Shown here: piece after piece, positions 33,905-45,235 of the stretch
How positions within the stretch are numbered: the stretch's first letter is position 1
Layout: every line of letters begins with the position of its first letter
From: Erodium maritimum
Lineage: Eukaryota; Streptophyta; Magnoliopsida; Geraniales; Geraniaceae
DNA length: 64,000 bases
Reading direction: 5' to 3'
Assembly (NCBI GenBank): GCA_963921825.1
Contig: OY997588.1
Coordinates: 138,167,203-138,231,202, forward strand
Notes under the pieces: generated by a model
What the model saw: only the letters and a program-made list of their open reading frames with translations
Told to the model about the DNA's origin: nothing
Databases searched by the model: none
Translations under genes and position numbers: made by a program

Positions 33905-34331
33905 GGGAAAACTATCGATACCTACCCAAAACCATGTCTATTTAACTGATACCTACCTAAAATTTAAAATTAACTGATGCATACCCTGAAGTTTCGAAAA
34001 TGTAACTCAAAACCCCTATGTCAGCTAAAATGACGAAAATACCCTCAACTACACTTCAATAATTATGTTAAAAAATTATTTAAAAATTACTTTTGTTATA
34101 TTTATATATTTACTTATTAAATGACTTCATTTTTATTTAAAAAATCACTTCATTTATATGTTAAAAAAATTATTTAAAAAAAATCACTGAGGGTATTTTC
34201 GTCATTTTAGCTGACAAAAGGGGTTTTTAGTTACAAGTCGTAACTTCAGGGTATGCATCAGTTAACTTTAAACTTCAGAGTAAACATCGGTTAAATGACT
34301 ATGGTTTTGGGTAGGTATCTGTAGTTTTCCC
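33905..34331. mobile_element. Mutator-like MITE, copy B (9-bp TSD TTTAATCAT)
   Basis: This 427-bp element begins GGGAAAACTATCGATACCTA; its right end is the inverted counterpart. TTTAATCAT stands directly on both sides (33896-33904 and 34332-34340). The core shares AATACCCTCAACTACACTTC with the copy at 26210-26620, so both are one family although their ends have diverged. Non-coding. Confidence 0.9.
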
Positions 34332-34599
34332 TTTAATCATTTCAAAGTTGGCTACACCTAATCCTTTAGTGCTGCATATAATTATAATAAAAATTTGTTT
34401 GTTTACAATTTGAAGGTCGGATGTTCAATCTCAAAACAATCGATCAGTTGAGCTTAAGTAGATTTTACTAATGATCTGTTCATGAGGCCTAACCTAAATG
34501 TGATAGTTTTATTGATATGACTACTTAAATAAGTAAATTGAAAAAAGAATGAATTGATAGAAAGGACGAGACATAGTCCGAACAGATTGTTTAAGAGGC

Positions 34600-36860
34600 T
34601 AACCTTATAAGTAAAGTATCTGGTGAATAGGGAGGAGAATCTCTTCTTTGTCGATGGTAGTTCGGCTATGATTGACTTCGATCTTTTCTTGTCTCGGCAT
34701 GTCAAAACTTGTGGTGTCTGCTGAACACTCTGATTTCGTAGTAGAGACTGTATTGGGTATGTTGTGGGGGTACCAGACATCTAGGGAGAAACCTAGTAAA
34801 AGGGGAATCCAGTGGTTCATAGTGAAACCGACCCTAACAGGGAGGGGCGTGCGTCCCCCCCCCCCCCCCCCCCCACACCTCCTTGCTGATTCTCGGTCTC
34901 ACTGACCTTAATGAGGCTTCTTGGAAGACCTCGTCTCTATGTTCTCTCGCGGAGTCATTTTCATCATCTCGGGGATGTCCAGGCTCCTCTTCTTTAGAGT
35001 CGGAATGGATGTGCCCCCTATGCATCAAAAAGGTTGAATCCTGTCGAGACCCGTCGAGGTTGCTCGACACTCATGGTGGATGATGGTTGCGTTGCCCCTT
35101 GTATGATCTGGGACCCAAAAAACAAGACCCCTGGTTAGGTAGTAGATTCTATGGTGCATCAGGCTTACTTGGTCTTATTCGGGATGGTTAAGAGTGGTGG
35201 TTCGAGCCGGGGAGATGTATGTTTCCCACTCACATGGTGTACCGAGGTGGTAGGCAGGAGATCATGCATTTTAGGTGGGGATGACATCCCCAAGAAGGAA
35301 AATCCCGAGGGAAGGACTAACCAAGACAGTGGAAATTTTGGCTTGAGGAGTGGGGGTAGGGAAATTCTTTGGGTCAAAGGTCCCAATGAGGGTTCTCGGG
35401 GAGCTGATGATCTGGATCGGGTAGGATCTGATCAGTCTCTGCGAATGCCCGCCCTTATGTTTGGGGTTTCTTGGACCATAAGGGACAAGTTGAAATGAGG
35501 GGACTTGGATTGGGATGGGTGTCCTGTTTGGGAGAACGTATCCTAGTGTCCGATACATCCGGAATGAAAGCAGAATCCTAGGAGTCTTCCATCTTGTAGT
35601 CGGACTGTGGTTAGCATGACGTGTCCTGGAATTAAAGTCGAGCTGAGCGTCGGAGGGGTGTGGCCAGGTCCTTCTAGAATCTAACGCTCAAGGTTCCTCC
35701 CTTAGCGAGTTCGGCCGAGTCTTTCTTGGCCTCCAAAAATCCACTTAGTGTTCGTCCCACTTGGAGCCCTATTTTCTCCGTGAGGTCGTCATGGGGAAGG
35801 TCGGATACCCGAGTCCACATCTAGAGTCGAGAGAACGAAAGGGTGGATAAGTTACTATGTGGATGGAGATCCTCGAGGATCAGAGGTGCTTGCTTAAATG
35901 CCACGATTTCCCTCGGCGAGATCGGTCTTTCTCTACCTTGGATGTGAATTAGAAGCTGGTGATTCCCCAACCAAGATCCTTATTCACTAGACTATCATGG
36001 TGCTAGACATTCATCATTAGACCCTCCATAGACGGTCTATCAAAGTGACGGGATGTGAATAATCGGCCAACTAATCCAAATATTGTGTGGTCGTGAGTTT
36101 GGGTAGCCATCGGATCCCGAGGGATGTAGATGATCTGATCTTCCTCTTCGTCTATTTACAAGGCGTAGAAGGTTTCCTGAAGGGCGAGGAGATCCTCCAT
36201 CGGAAAACGGGTTGGGAGCTCTACCGTGGTTTCAGTCGGTCCTTGGGCGAGTTGATTGGGATGTGACAGTAAGAGATCCTCTCGATGGTAGAGAAGATCT
36301 AAGTCCGCTAAGGGCAAGATGGGTCCAATCATCCCAATGGGAAGTTCACTCTCTTGTGTTGCTTGGGACAAGAGCTTGTGTACGGCTGGTGGCGGTGTCA
36401 CAACGGGTGCGAATAAGTCTAGCCTCGTCGTTGGGGGTGATATCCACGTGCCCCTTAGTGGTGCCACATTGTATACGAATGGGTATACCATAGAGGGCTC
36501 CAGTCGGTGTTTGGGGGATAGGGTTTGCTTCCTCGCCGACAGAAAGCAGAGTGGGATTGGAGATAGTCGAGACGCTTTCCTCCCGAGGCATGTTAGCTTG
36601 GTAAATCCCTTTAGAGGAGCCGGCAGCATGGTGGGAGACGACCCGGGTAGTGGATGCGTAGAAGATTCAGTCGGGATGTTGGGGTAGGGCGATACCTGGA
36701 TGGAGGCACATGGTTGGTCACATTAGAGGAAGGGGGTGATTGGATCCCTAATGAAAATGGATGGTGGACGAGGAGGTATAGTGTAATTGAAAAGGGTGGA
36801 GGCGACGACAGAGAAAAGGAAGAACGAGAGAAACCCTACGAATGTTTTACCTAAATATAT
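34600..36860 (-). mobile_element. LINE relic with ORF1 (DUF4283 type), decayed
   Basis: The minus strand runs from a leader at about 36850 through an open block at 36156-36629 (157 codons, Pro/Leu-rich, from MLPAPLKGFTKLT). A DUF4283-like stretch broken by stops follows (LRMWTRVSDLP-like and GLQVGRTLSGFLEAKKD at about 35.8 kb), then a zinc knuckle at 35543-35572 in which the second Cys is Ser and the frame stops right after His. The C-terminal block (35165-35386) shares HDLLPT with the copy at 9917-11430. It reaches at least 34620. A 20-base C-run lies at 34855-34874. No RT. Confidence 0.6.
34855..34874. repeat. Poly-C tract of 20 bases
   Basis: An uninterrupted run of 20 C on the plus strand inside the LINE relic. 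Such runs are rare in AT-rich plant DNA and prone to length error in sequencing or assembly. Confidence 0.9.
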
Positions 36861-37050
36861 ATAAATATATAAGGGAGCTTTTAGGTACAAACTACAAGCT
36901 AAATTTGGGCGATTGATTTAGTGTGTATATATATAGTTTTAGATAAAAATTAAAAAGAAATACAAGTTTGGAACTAATCCTTGTCTTTGGACCGTCAAGA
37001 AGAAAGATTCAGTTTTTAAATTATTAATTAAGAAATAAATAATTAGTTCC

Positions 37051-37428
37051 TTAAAATACAAATTAAGAACTTATTCAGGCCTTTGAATCAATAGATCCAG
37101 CGTCCCATGATTTTTAAGGAGTGATTATAAAAAAGATATAGAACTAAATTAAAAAAAGGTTCCCAATGTCTCAAAAACTAAGATCGATTCTTAGTTTATA
37201 TTCTAAGAAGTATTTTCGAATAAGATGTAAACCCAAAGAGACCAAGAAGTCATCTAGATTATCAGATTAAATATAATGGATGGTTTATTTTTTTTATAAA
37301 GAAAATAATGACATAAATTGTAAATATAAAGAATTTTGAATTTATAATTATAATTTTATCATCTTAAAAATCATGAATATTGGATCCACTTGATCTAACA
37401 GTACATATGAATTCTTAGTTTGTATTAC
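37051..37428. mobile_element. Inverted-repeat (MITE-like) element
   Basis: The left arm (AAAATACAAATTAAGAACTT ... CATGATTTTTAAGGA) pairs with the complement of the right arm (AATACAAACTAAGAATTCAT ... CATGATTTTTAAGAT) over about 80 bp with mismatches. A similar inverted element is at 42143-42497. No certain target duplication, so the ends are approximate. Confidence 0.5.
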
Positions 37429-38129
37429 ACAACTAGTTTTATGTACATACCGTCCTTAAACCTATTATATATATAAACACTATGCAATACAAATACGCTT
37501 ATTTATCCTTGGAGCTCATGTAAGATGTTGAAACTCATAGAACATTGTATTGGAATCTATGGGAACATTATAATACAAAACAAACTACAACCATTAGTTT
37601 CCTTGATACCTATTGTCTTTTACATTTATAGTTGCACAAGTTCCAATAATACACCAACAAAAATGTGTTTTAGGTCTCAACACAACACTATAGGTTCCAA
37701 TAACAACAAGGCGTTCGTAGTTTACACAATAAGGGACGACTTGTATTTGATGGTGATCATATACAAAGGTTTAATATCAACTAGAAACCATATGTACCAA
37801 TACAAACTAATGACTATTTCTAGCCATTGTATGAAGCAAAATATATGGTCCGAAATGGGTTACATGACTAACAGAAAGGAATACTATGTCCATTTTTACT
37901 AACAGAAGCTAGTGACCAATATTTTAGGTATTATTTTTAATTCTTTTAAACTATGAGTAGCTTATTATTCGTGACAAAAACAAAATGGTAGGTTTCTACC
38001 ATTTCCCATTATTTTTATATTTCTTTTATAATTTAAACCCCTAGAAATCATGGGCCGTCGGCTTCACCAAGATGCAATCTTAATTTATATTCTTATAGGG
38101 TTTTTTTGACCGACGTATGACCTTATATA
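37429..38129. other. AT-rich, one unidentified open frame
   Basis: An open frame of 125 codons (37525-37902) has no recognisable domain; its Asn/Tyr/Ile-rich composition is what AT-rich DNA yields. Treated as non-coding. It lies between an inverted-repeat element and the long-TIR element. Confidence 0.4.
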
Positions 38130-38984
38130 TATATATATAATCGATATCAAATGCGAAATCGTCCTTATTGTGCAAACTACGGACTCATAAGAGGGTGACA
38201 CATGTCCTTTTTGCACGCGCGCACTCGCTTTGGTACTTCCTATGCAAAGGGCTAGTACCCCTCCATACAAATGTTGACATGTGTCCTTTTTCGTGCATAC
38301 AAAGTGTTGGTACCAACGCGCAAGTGTTGGTACATGTGGTACCAGCACCCGTGTATATAAAGTACCAACACTTGTGCATGTAATGGATCAGTATTATCCC
38401 CTTATGCAAAGCGCTGGAGCCTTTCATACAATGCCGACACATGTCATTTTTCTGGCGTGCAAATGCTGGTACGTGGCACCACCACAACCCTACATATTGG
38501 TATCGACACCCGTGTATATAAAATACTCGCACCTGTGTATGTAAGGTACCAACACTTGTGTATGTGATGCAGTCCATATCGTGGACGTATTGATGCGGTC
38601 GTTAGAAAACCCGAAAAGAAGTCAGTGTTAGAATTCGGCAAAACCCTAGCATTTTTGGGTCGAAACGGCCTCTTGATAAAAACCCATGGCTTTTCCATAA
38701 TGTACAATGTTTTTCGGTCATCTGGGTCATCTAGGGGGGAAGAAATTCGTACTTTTTGAGTGTGTGTTTATTTTCGCTTTGTTTTGGGGTTTTCAGATTT
38801 CCTTTATTCGTTTTATGACTTTTATATTAATGTCTTTATTGTATTAGGACGTTGGGGTTCAGTTTTGTTGTATAAACACATGAGGCTTTAAATGTAAATC
38901 ATTTTTTCTAAATTAATAAACATAAAACCACCACTTGTGTATGTAAGGTACTAGCACTTGTGTGTGTAAGGTACCAGCACTTTA

Positions 38985-41975
38985 TGTCACACCCCAAATT
39001 TGGTTTTGACCGGACTCGAGACGTGACCTGAGTTAATAGTAGAAAATAATAACAATTTATAAATCTTTCAGAAATTCAAATAAACTCCAACAAGTCCTCA
39101 TAGTAAATAATCCAAAATCTCGAATAAGAGTCACAGCTCAACATAAAGTGTAAGATAAAAAGTGTTTAGTACAAAATACCAACACAACTCTAGAACAATC
39201 CCCAAGACAAACTGAAGCTCCCGAGCCTCGAACTCCCTAGACATCAGGTATGCCTGTAAAACAGTAAGAAAAACCATAGGGGTGAGCTTGCGCTCAATAG
39301 GGAAAATCGTAATTAAGTTAACCTTCGGTTTAGTAATAAAACTGTCTTAAAGTGGTAACGCAATTTACAGTTAAACGTATCACTAATAAAACTGCTTTAA
39401 CAAGATAACGCAAATAGCGATTTACATACGAATAACAATGAAATACTAGGAATCAGTGTAAATAAGAATAGTATCGCATTCTCAAAGATAACTATAACTT
39501 TAAAAGATTGTATGAAATGTACCAATAATACGTTACAACTATTAAAATGGGAACAAGTACTATCACACCAACCACTTGCTTTCTCAAGCCTCCGATCCAT
39601 GAATAGATTCTGGTGTCACATCGGTTCTCATATTCCGATCCACCAGAGTATTCATATCACGTCAGATTTTCCCTCGGTCCAGAGGTGGCACATACATCGG
39701 GGCTACCCGAAACCATCCCTGAGGGACGCTCATCGTCGGGATTCCCGGAAATGCCCCCAAAGGACCATAGGTCATAGGGAACCAAGGTAGTGCTCCCGTA
39801 GGACGCATACACTTGGGTGAAACCACAGTGACCATTTCTCACAGAGTAACCCATCCAACTGCCCCGTAGGGTCCACCTCCAATGCCCTCAGGCTCCGAAA
39901 ATCAATGCCCCGTAGGGTCCAATAACCAATGCCCTCAGGCTCCAATAATCAACGCCCCGTAGGGTCCAATAACCAATGCCCTCAGGCTCCAATAATCAAC
40001 CATTATCTCGCAGAATCTGCCAAACACCAACGACCACAACACCACCGGATTACCCCTCCCCCCCCCCCTGGTGTAGTACCAAACCGAACAATCAAACATC
40101 TCAAGAACATGAATAAGGGAAACACACTATAACTTATCCACCAATTAACACTTATCGAATCACACTTTCATCACAACACAGCAAAGACATCCATTAATAC
40201 TCCACACTTACCGTATACTTACCTGTCACGAACCATTGGTACATCGATCACCTGGTTGCACCGTCTGGCACAATCAGTCATACTCGATCATCCGTTCAAC
40301 CAATCAATCATTCAATCAATCAAATAATTATGTAAACCTTCAATCAATCAATTAAGCATACGATTTAGCTAGTTTCGTTAGACTCTTAACTTATCCAAAC
40401 TAGGCAACCAAGCATGTGAGCCTATCACAACAACTAATCTGAGGGCTCATCACGGCCTCTCTACCAGTAAAACAATTCCCAAGTATTGAAAGAGAGTTAC
40501 ACTAGTTATTCTCATCCTAAGCATGCATACTAGACACATCCGATTATTAGTAATTGAAAGATGATTATTCTAGTTATTCGCATCCTATAGGAAATTCTAG
40601 GACCTTTCCGATTTTATTAACCTAATAGGCATACTAGTATTGAAATACTCGAGTAGTTAGACTTTCCCTACCTTGGGGTCTTCCTCTAACAATTCTCTGC
40701 TGTAACGCTTGCTTCACCTGTCCTCCGTTCTTCACACGGGTTCCGGAAAGGTCTTCGTCCCTCAAGTTCGAAACCAAGGTCTTGGAACACAAGCAAATTC
40801 TAATCAAGATCTAACTAAGAAGAAAATAAAGACTCAAAAGCCACCCCAGAAGACCAGTTCATAACAAAGATCGAAAAAGGCGAAAAACACCGCAAAAGGA
40901 CCCAAAACTGGTCTGCCACAGAATGGGTCACGGAGCCGTGACACCACCCATCACGGATGCCGTCACGGAACCGTGACGCGTGCCGTCACGGACTCCGTCA
41001 CGGAGCCGTGACGCCTCCCGTCACGGTATCCGTCACGGATCCGTGGCAGGTCGGGGAAGACTCGCCCTTCTTCAACCTTCAGCTCATTTTTTCCAAAAAT
41101 TACCATCCAAACTCCATTTTCAATCAACAAAAACTCCCAAAACAGATAAATAACTTCAAAGCTCCTCTACCCATGGTAGGAATCATCAAAATATCAACAA
41201 TCCAAGCTATTTCAATTTCCAACAACAACAAAACCCAATGATTTTCATCAAAAACCCACAAAAGCTTCTCAACAACATCATCTAACATTATCCCAAACAA
41301 AACCCAACAACTTCTAGCAAAACCAAGTAAAACCCATGAAATGAAAAGAAGGGAAAAGAGATTTAGATAGTGCCCTTACCTCTAGGAGAGTGAGATGAAG
41401 AAGATTGTGAGATTTTGGAGAAGAAAGAGGTAGAAAATGGACACAAATTGCCTCTTTTCCTTTGCTTCTTCTTCAAGACTCCATGAGAGCTCTTCTCTCT
41501 CTCTCTCTTTTTCCTCTAATTTTCGGCTACAACAAGAAATGGGCTGAATTGTGATGCTCAAATTTCTTTAATAGACCTAGTTGTGTAAAGACTAAAAGCC
41601 CCTTTTGATATTTTTCCCTTTAAAGGTCCTTAGAAGGGTATAGTGGTCCAAGACCACTCATTCCTCTCTTCCAGTACTTTATGGACAAGTGTCCAAGTAG
41701 GGTCCATTAGTCTCCAATTTAAAATCCAGCACAATAATTAACTAGGTCTTAGTCGATATAGAGTCCAATTTTGACCAAAGTTGACTTTTCCCAATCTTAT
41801 ACTTAAACGAAAGGAAACGGTCAAATTAAGCCAACCGTGATGACGGCCAAGCTTTTTGGGCCCCGGAAAAGCCCCGAGTGACCTCTTGAGTCATCGGTTG
41901 ACTTTTCCGGCCGAAAGTCAAACTTGTCTTAGAAGTCACCGGTTCGACCGGGATCGACCGGGAGCGGTTCTTACA
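38985..41975 (+). mobile_element. Solo LTR, copy 2 (TSD CTTTA)
   Basis: This 2,991-bp unit starts TGTCACACCCCAAATTTGG and ends GGGAGCGGTTCTTACA, with CTTTA on both sides (38980-38984 and 41976-41980). It aligns with copy 1 along most of its length (shared GGGGTGAGCTTGCGCTCAAT-like, CTAGGCAACCAAGCATGTGA and GTCACGGATCCGTGG words), so these two are the closest pair. It holds a dimeric repeat (39862-40002), a CCGTCACGG palindrome cluster (40925-41048) and an 11-C run (near 40067). No gag or pol. Confidence 0.9.
39862..40002. repeat. About 46-bp dimeric tandem repeat in solo LTR 2
   Basis: Alternating GCCCCGTAGGGTCCAATAAC and GCCCTCAGGCTCCAATAATC half-units, about three dimers. It sits roughly 880 bp from the LTR 5' end and is clearly related to the 24-bp unit of copy 1, but duplicated in a different pattern. 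Confidence 0.8.
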
Positions 41976-42142
41976 CTTTAAATTAGTGGTACCAACACTA
42001 TGTGTGCGCGCAACCAGAACTGTGCGCGTGCGAAAAGGACACGTGTCGCCCTCTTGTAAGTCCACAGTTTGCACAATAAAAACGATTTTTACTATATATC
42101 GTTCTTATATATATGTAAGCTCACACTCGTATACATACCATT

Positions 42143-42497
42143 CTTAAAATACAAACTAAAAATAAATTTGGGGTTTTGAATAAGTGAATCCAATGACCGA
42201 TGATTTTTAAGGAGGATTTTGATTATAATATAAATTAAAATTAAATTTAATGTTTTTGTATATATGCATAAGTCTTGTTATGATTAATAAATATTTTTAC
42301 AAAGAGAATTTCATCTTAATAATCTAAAGGTTATAATTGGTTCCTAGTTTTTAATCAATCTTAATAACATAATTGATAAATATGCAGAACTTAAAAAATC
42401 ATATTTGTTTTATAATCAAAATCCCTCTTAAACATAATGGGATATAGAACCCATTAAGTCAAAGACATAAATTAGTTTTAAATTTGTATTATAAGAG
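42143..42497. mobile_element. Inverted-repeat (MITE-like) element, second copy
   Basis: The left arm (AAAATACAAACTAAAAATAA ... AAGGAGGATTTTGATTATAA) pairs with the complement of the right arm (AATACAAATTTAAAACTAAT ... AAGAGGGATTTTGATTATAA). It shares arm sequence with the element at 37051-37428, so the two form a family. Ends are approximate. Confidence 0.5.
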
Positions 42498-42654
42498 GGA
42501 ACTGTTGCAGGGTGTGTATTCTCTTCCTCTCTTTCTATATATAATTAATGATATAAATTATAAATATACATAATTTTAATTTTTAATTATTAAAAATATT
42601 TTAAAACCATAGGTCATTGGATAACATAATGAACTGTGAACAAATTTTTTCACT

Positions 42655-42773
42655 GGTTAACACGGGAAGCTCGTTCAGTGGTTGCTCTTCAGTGGTCGGG
42701 CCTTGTGCCTGACGCACTACAATGTATTGTTCAATCTAAGATCTAATAATACTTGCATTTTTCGTTAAAAAAA
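42655..42773 (+). mobile_element. Very short LINE 3' stub
   Basis: The plus strand encodes HWLTREARSVVALQWSGLVP and a stop shortly after, the usual last residues of a LINE RNase H domain (AHxLAR ... WSGxxP). A short UTR and an A-run (42764-42772) follow. No target duplication found. Confidence 0.55.
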
Positions 42774-43051
42774 AACTAATGACCTACATAACTTCTTAGT
42801 TTACATTTTAAACTTACAATAAATAATGTTATGTATATACATTTGGAAAACATATCTAATAAAAAACCCTTTTATCTTAAAAATTGTGAGAACCAATCCT
42901 AGCCACACACCTAAAATCCAACATTCATCATGATGTCACATCATCACTTTAATCTCACCTAAAATACACTCCACTTTCATCCTTTCTCACACAAACAAGG
43001 GTATAATTATAATAGCATGATGTCGTTTGGACAAGTGTCCATTTTTTCTTG
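42774..43051. other. AT-rich spacer, nothing identified
   Basis: No gene or repeat with defined ends. Confidence 0.4.
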
Positions 43052-43787
43052 ACCAATTCACTAATTTAATCATTCATGTTTCGTTTGAACTCCGATTAGC
43101 TTCAAACTTGAGCCAAAAAATTTCTTTTTCCAAGGGCTATCTATCAAGTAGCATATTGAACATATTTTGAAGCGCGAAAATAAAAATTTATATCGGTGTG
43201 ATAAAAATAATGTTGAGTGTTGATAAATCTTCGCTAATAAATGTTTTATATCAGGGTGATCAAATTAGTGTTAAATGCTGATAAAAAAACATGTACTGTG
43301 GTGATAAAAAAACACGTGATGAGGTGATAAAAATCATGTTTAATTTTGATAACAAGGGTCATAAACTAGAGTTTAGTGTTGATAAAAAAACATGTGATAT
43401 GGTGATAAAACACATGTAATTTAGTGATAAACCGAGTGTTTAGTGTTGATAAAACAAGTGCTCAATATTAATAAAAAAAAACATGTGATGTGCAGATGTG
43501 GTGATAAAATTCAAGTTCAGTTTTGGAAAATGAGGTGATAAAACTAGTGTTCAGTGTTGATGAAACCAGTGTAAGAGGTTGATAAAACCAACTTAAAGTG
43601 TTGATAAAAACTATCCAGATAATTTTTTTAAAATCAGCCACGAAATAATTTTTTTTGTTCTTCAAAATATATTCATGACTGATCATGATAGAAAACCCTT
43701 GAAAAAAAATAAAAAAATATGGGCGCAAGTTTGAAGCCAATCAGAGTACAAACGGAGCGGGAAAGATTAAATTTGTGAATTGGTAAA
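43052..43787. mobile_element. Foldback-type element with long inverted arms
   Basis: The left arm begins TTGACCAATTCACTAATTTA and continues through GATTAGCTTCAAACTTG to about 43170. The right arm (about 43650-43787) is its inverted partner (complement TTTACCAATTCACAAATTTA, GATTGGCTTCAAACTTG, CAAGGG, ATATTTTGAAG). The arms are about 120-140 bp with many mismatches. They enclose a minisatellite (43190-43620). Foldback elements in plants have this arm-plus-repeats design; no target duplication is visible. Confidence 0.6.
43190..43620. repeat. Degenerate minisatellite, about 20-24 bp unit
   Basis: More than fifteen imperfect units around GTGTTGATAAAA or GTGGTGATAAAAAACATGTG. GTGATAAAA and TTGATAAAA alternate. 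It fills the loop of the foldback element. Confidence 0.8.
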
Positions 43788-45235
43788 AAAAAGTAATATG
43801 ATAGTTTTACTAAAAATCTCTTATAACTTGTTAAAAAGTGCTTCATTTTTGCAGCCAATAACCCAACTGCATCTCATCCATCTATTTATGAAATGGATCG
43901 CTTGGATTAATTCTCACAGTTTTTACGTTAAAAATGAGTTTCTATTTGATTTCTCCTCTATACATTTGGATGTGAAAATAACAATTTTTAAATATGTATT
44001 TTTATAGCAAAAAATAAGTATCATATATTTGGAATCATATATCCAAATTAAAAGTTCAATTTCTTATCAAAGAAATAAATCATGCACATATTATCTATAC
44101 CATATTTTATTTATGTTACTTACATTCACTAACTGTGATATATAACATCAAGGGGTGGGGGTAGGTATTGGTCTGTTAACCAAACATGACCCTAAGTCGA
44201 ACCACGGAATGGACTGTCGGTTTTTCAAGATTTCATGTTAGTTCTGAGACTTGAAAATGCTAAGGATGTTAGATAATATACATACCAGTCAGTTATCGGT
44301 TTTAACCAACCAACCAATATTTCTTTTAAGCTTAGGTTTTTAAGCAAAAATAGAGAGACAAATTTCCAAAGCAAGATAGAGATAGAGAGGTTTGACCGTG
44401 ATAAGGTTCTCATTTCGACAAGAAAAATATGGGGAAGAGACGACCTTAATAATCAATCAAATTTCGAAAAAGACGGATGACATAAGTCATGATCTATGGG
44501 CTGAAGTGGAGAGTCTCTCAAAGAAGGGGAAACAAGGAAAATGGACAGTAAGGCATGATGTTGTGAGGCAGTGATTGAGGTATTAATAAGATAACGCTAA
44601 GAAGAGATGCAATGAATAAATGTTGTTGGTGTGGTAAGTGAGGCATTGTTAGTGCGATGTGGTTAGGTTTCAATTTTTTTAGAGTTAGATATTGGGTTGG
44701 GTTAGCTATAGTTAGATAGGCTAGGTTAGGTTTTTAGTTTAGCTTAGTTTTTGGATTAATACACACGCGCGTGGGGAGTTGGAAAGGCATATTAGGGTTA
44801 GGTGTTATGTCTTCTTCTTCAACTCACGTTGTGGGGTGTCGTTGTAAAAAAAAAAATTCTTTTTTTTTGGCGGCGATGATGGTAGAAGTAAGTCCTCTTC
44901 TTATTGTCAGTTCCATCGGTTAACCAACGATATCCTATCACCAAAACCGGTAGCCGACCAACACCCTCCCTATTTTCCATTTCTCTTACAAACGCTCCCT
45001 CGCCGCTCTTTCTTTTTCGATGTTACCGTGTCGGTGATGGTCAAATCCACCGACTAATTTGATTATGATTATAAATGTACACCTCTACCGAGGGGTACAA
45101 TAAAGTATCAATTTAAATTTACTGCAATATCAGCCTTTATCAATAATAGTCTCGTAAAGTAATAAAATTCATATAGGAATCAATAAGAGGTGTTCACATT
45201 TCTCATGTTGCTGATAAAAGATAAGATTTAATCTT
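43788..45235. other. No gene identified; possible old transposon ends
   Basis: Mostly AT-rich. Segments at 44152-44200 (GGGGTAGGTATTGGTC) and 44930-44975 (complement AGGGTGTTGGTCGGCTACC) look loosely inverted and may be ends of an old element, but I could not fix borders. Repeated TTAGGTT/TAGGTTAGG words occur at 44650-44750. Short open frames show no domain. Confidence 0.3.

Larger units (their letters stand above)
38137..42100. mobile_element. Long-TIR DNA element split by a solo LTR
   Basis: The left arm (about 38140-38225: AATCGTCCTTATTGTGCAAA, then AAGAGGGTGACACATGTCC) is the inverted partner of the right arm (about 42010-42100, complement AATCGTTTTTATTGTGCAAA, AAGAGGGCGACACGTGTCC), matching well over 80 bp or more. 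Both ends abut TA-rich tracts, so the target duplication is unclear. The inside carries repeated GGTACCAACACTTGTGTATG words (38300-38570 and 38930-38980) and a gene-like stretch at 38590-38920 with an AAACCCTAG word. With the LTR at 38985-41975 removed the element would be about 1 kb. No transposase seen; superfamily unknown. Confidence 0.6.

Noticed and set aside
37525..37902. 125-codon open frame as a gene
   Set aside because: Amino-acid composition is that of AT-rich non-coding DNA; no domain, signal or neighbour support.
44650..44760. Telomere-like TTAGGTT/TAGGTT words
   Set aside because: Irregular spacing and not the plant TTTAGGG repeat.
44152..44975. A second hAT-like element
   Set aside because: The ends are only loosely inverted and no 8-bp duplication could be found.
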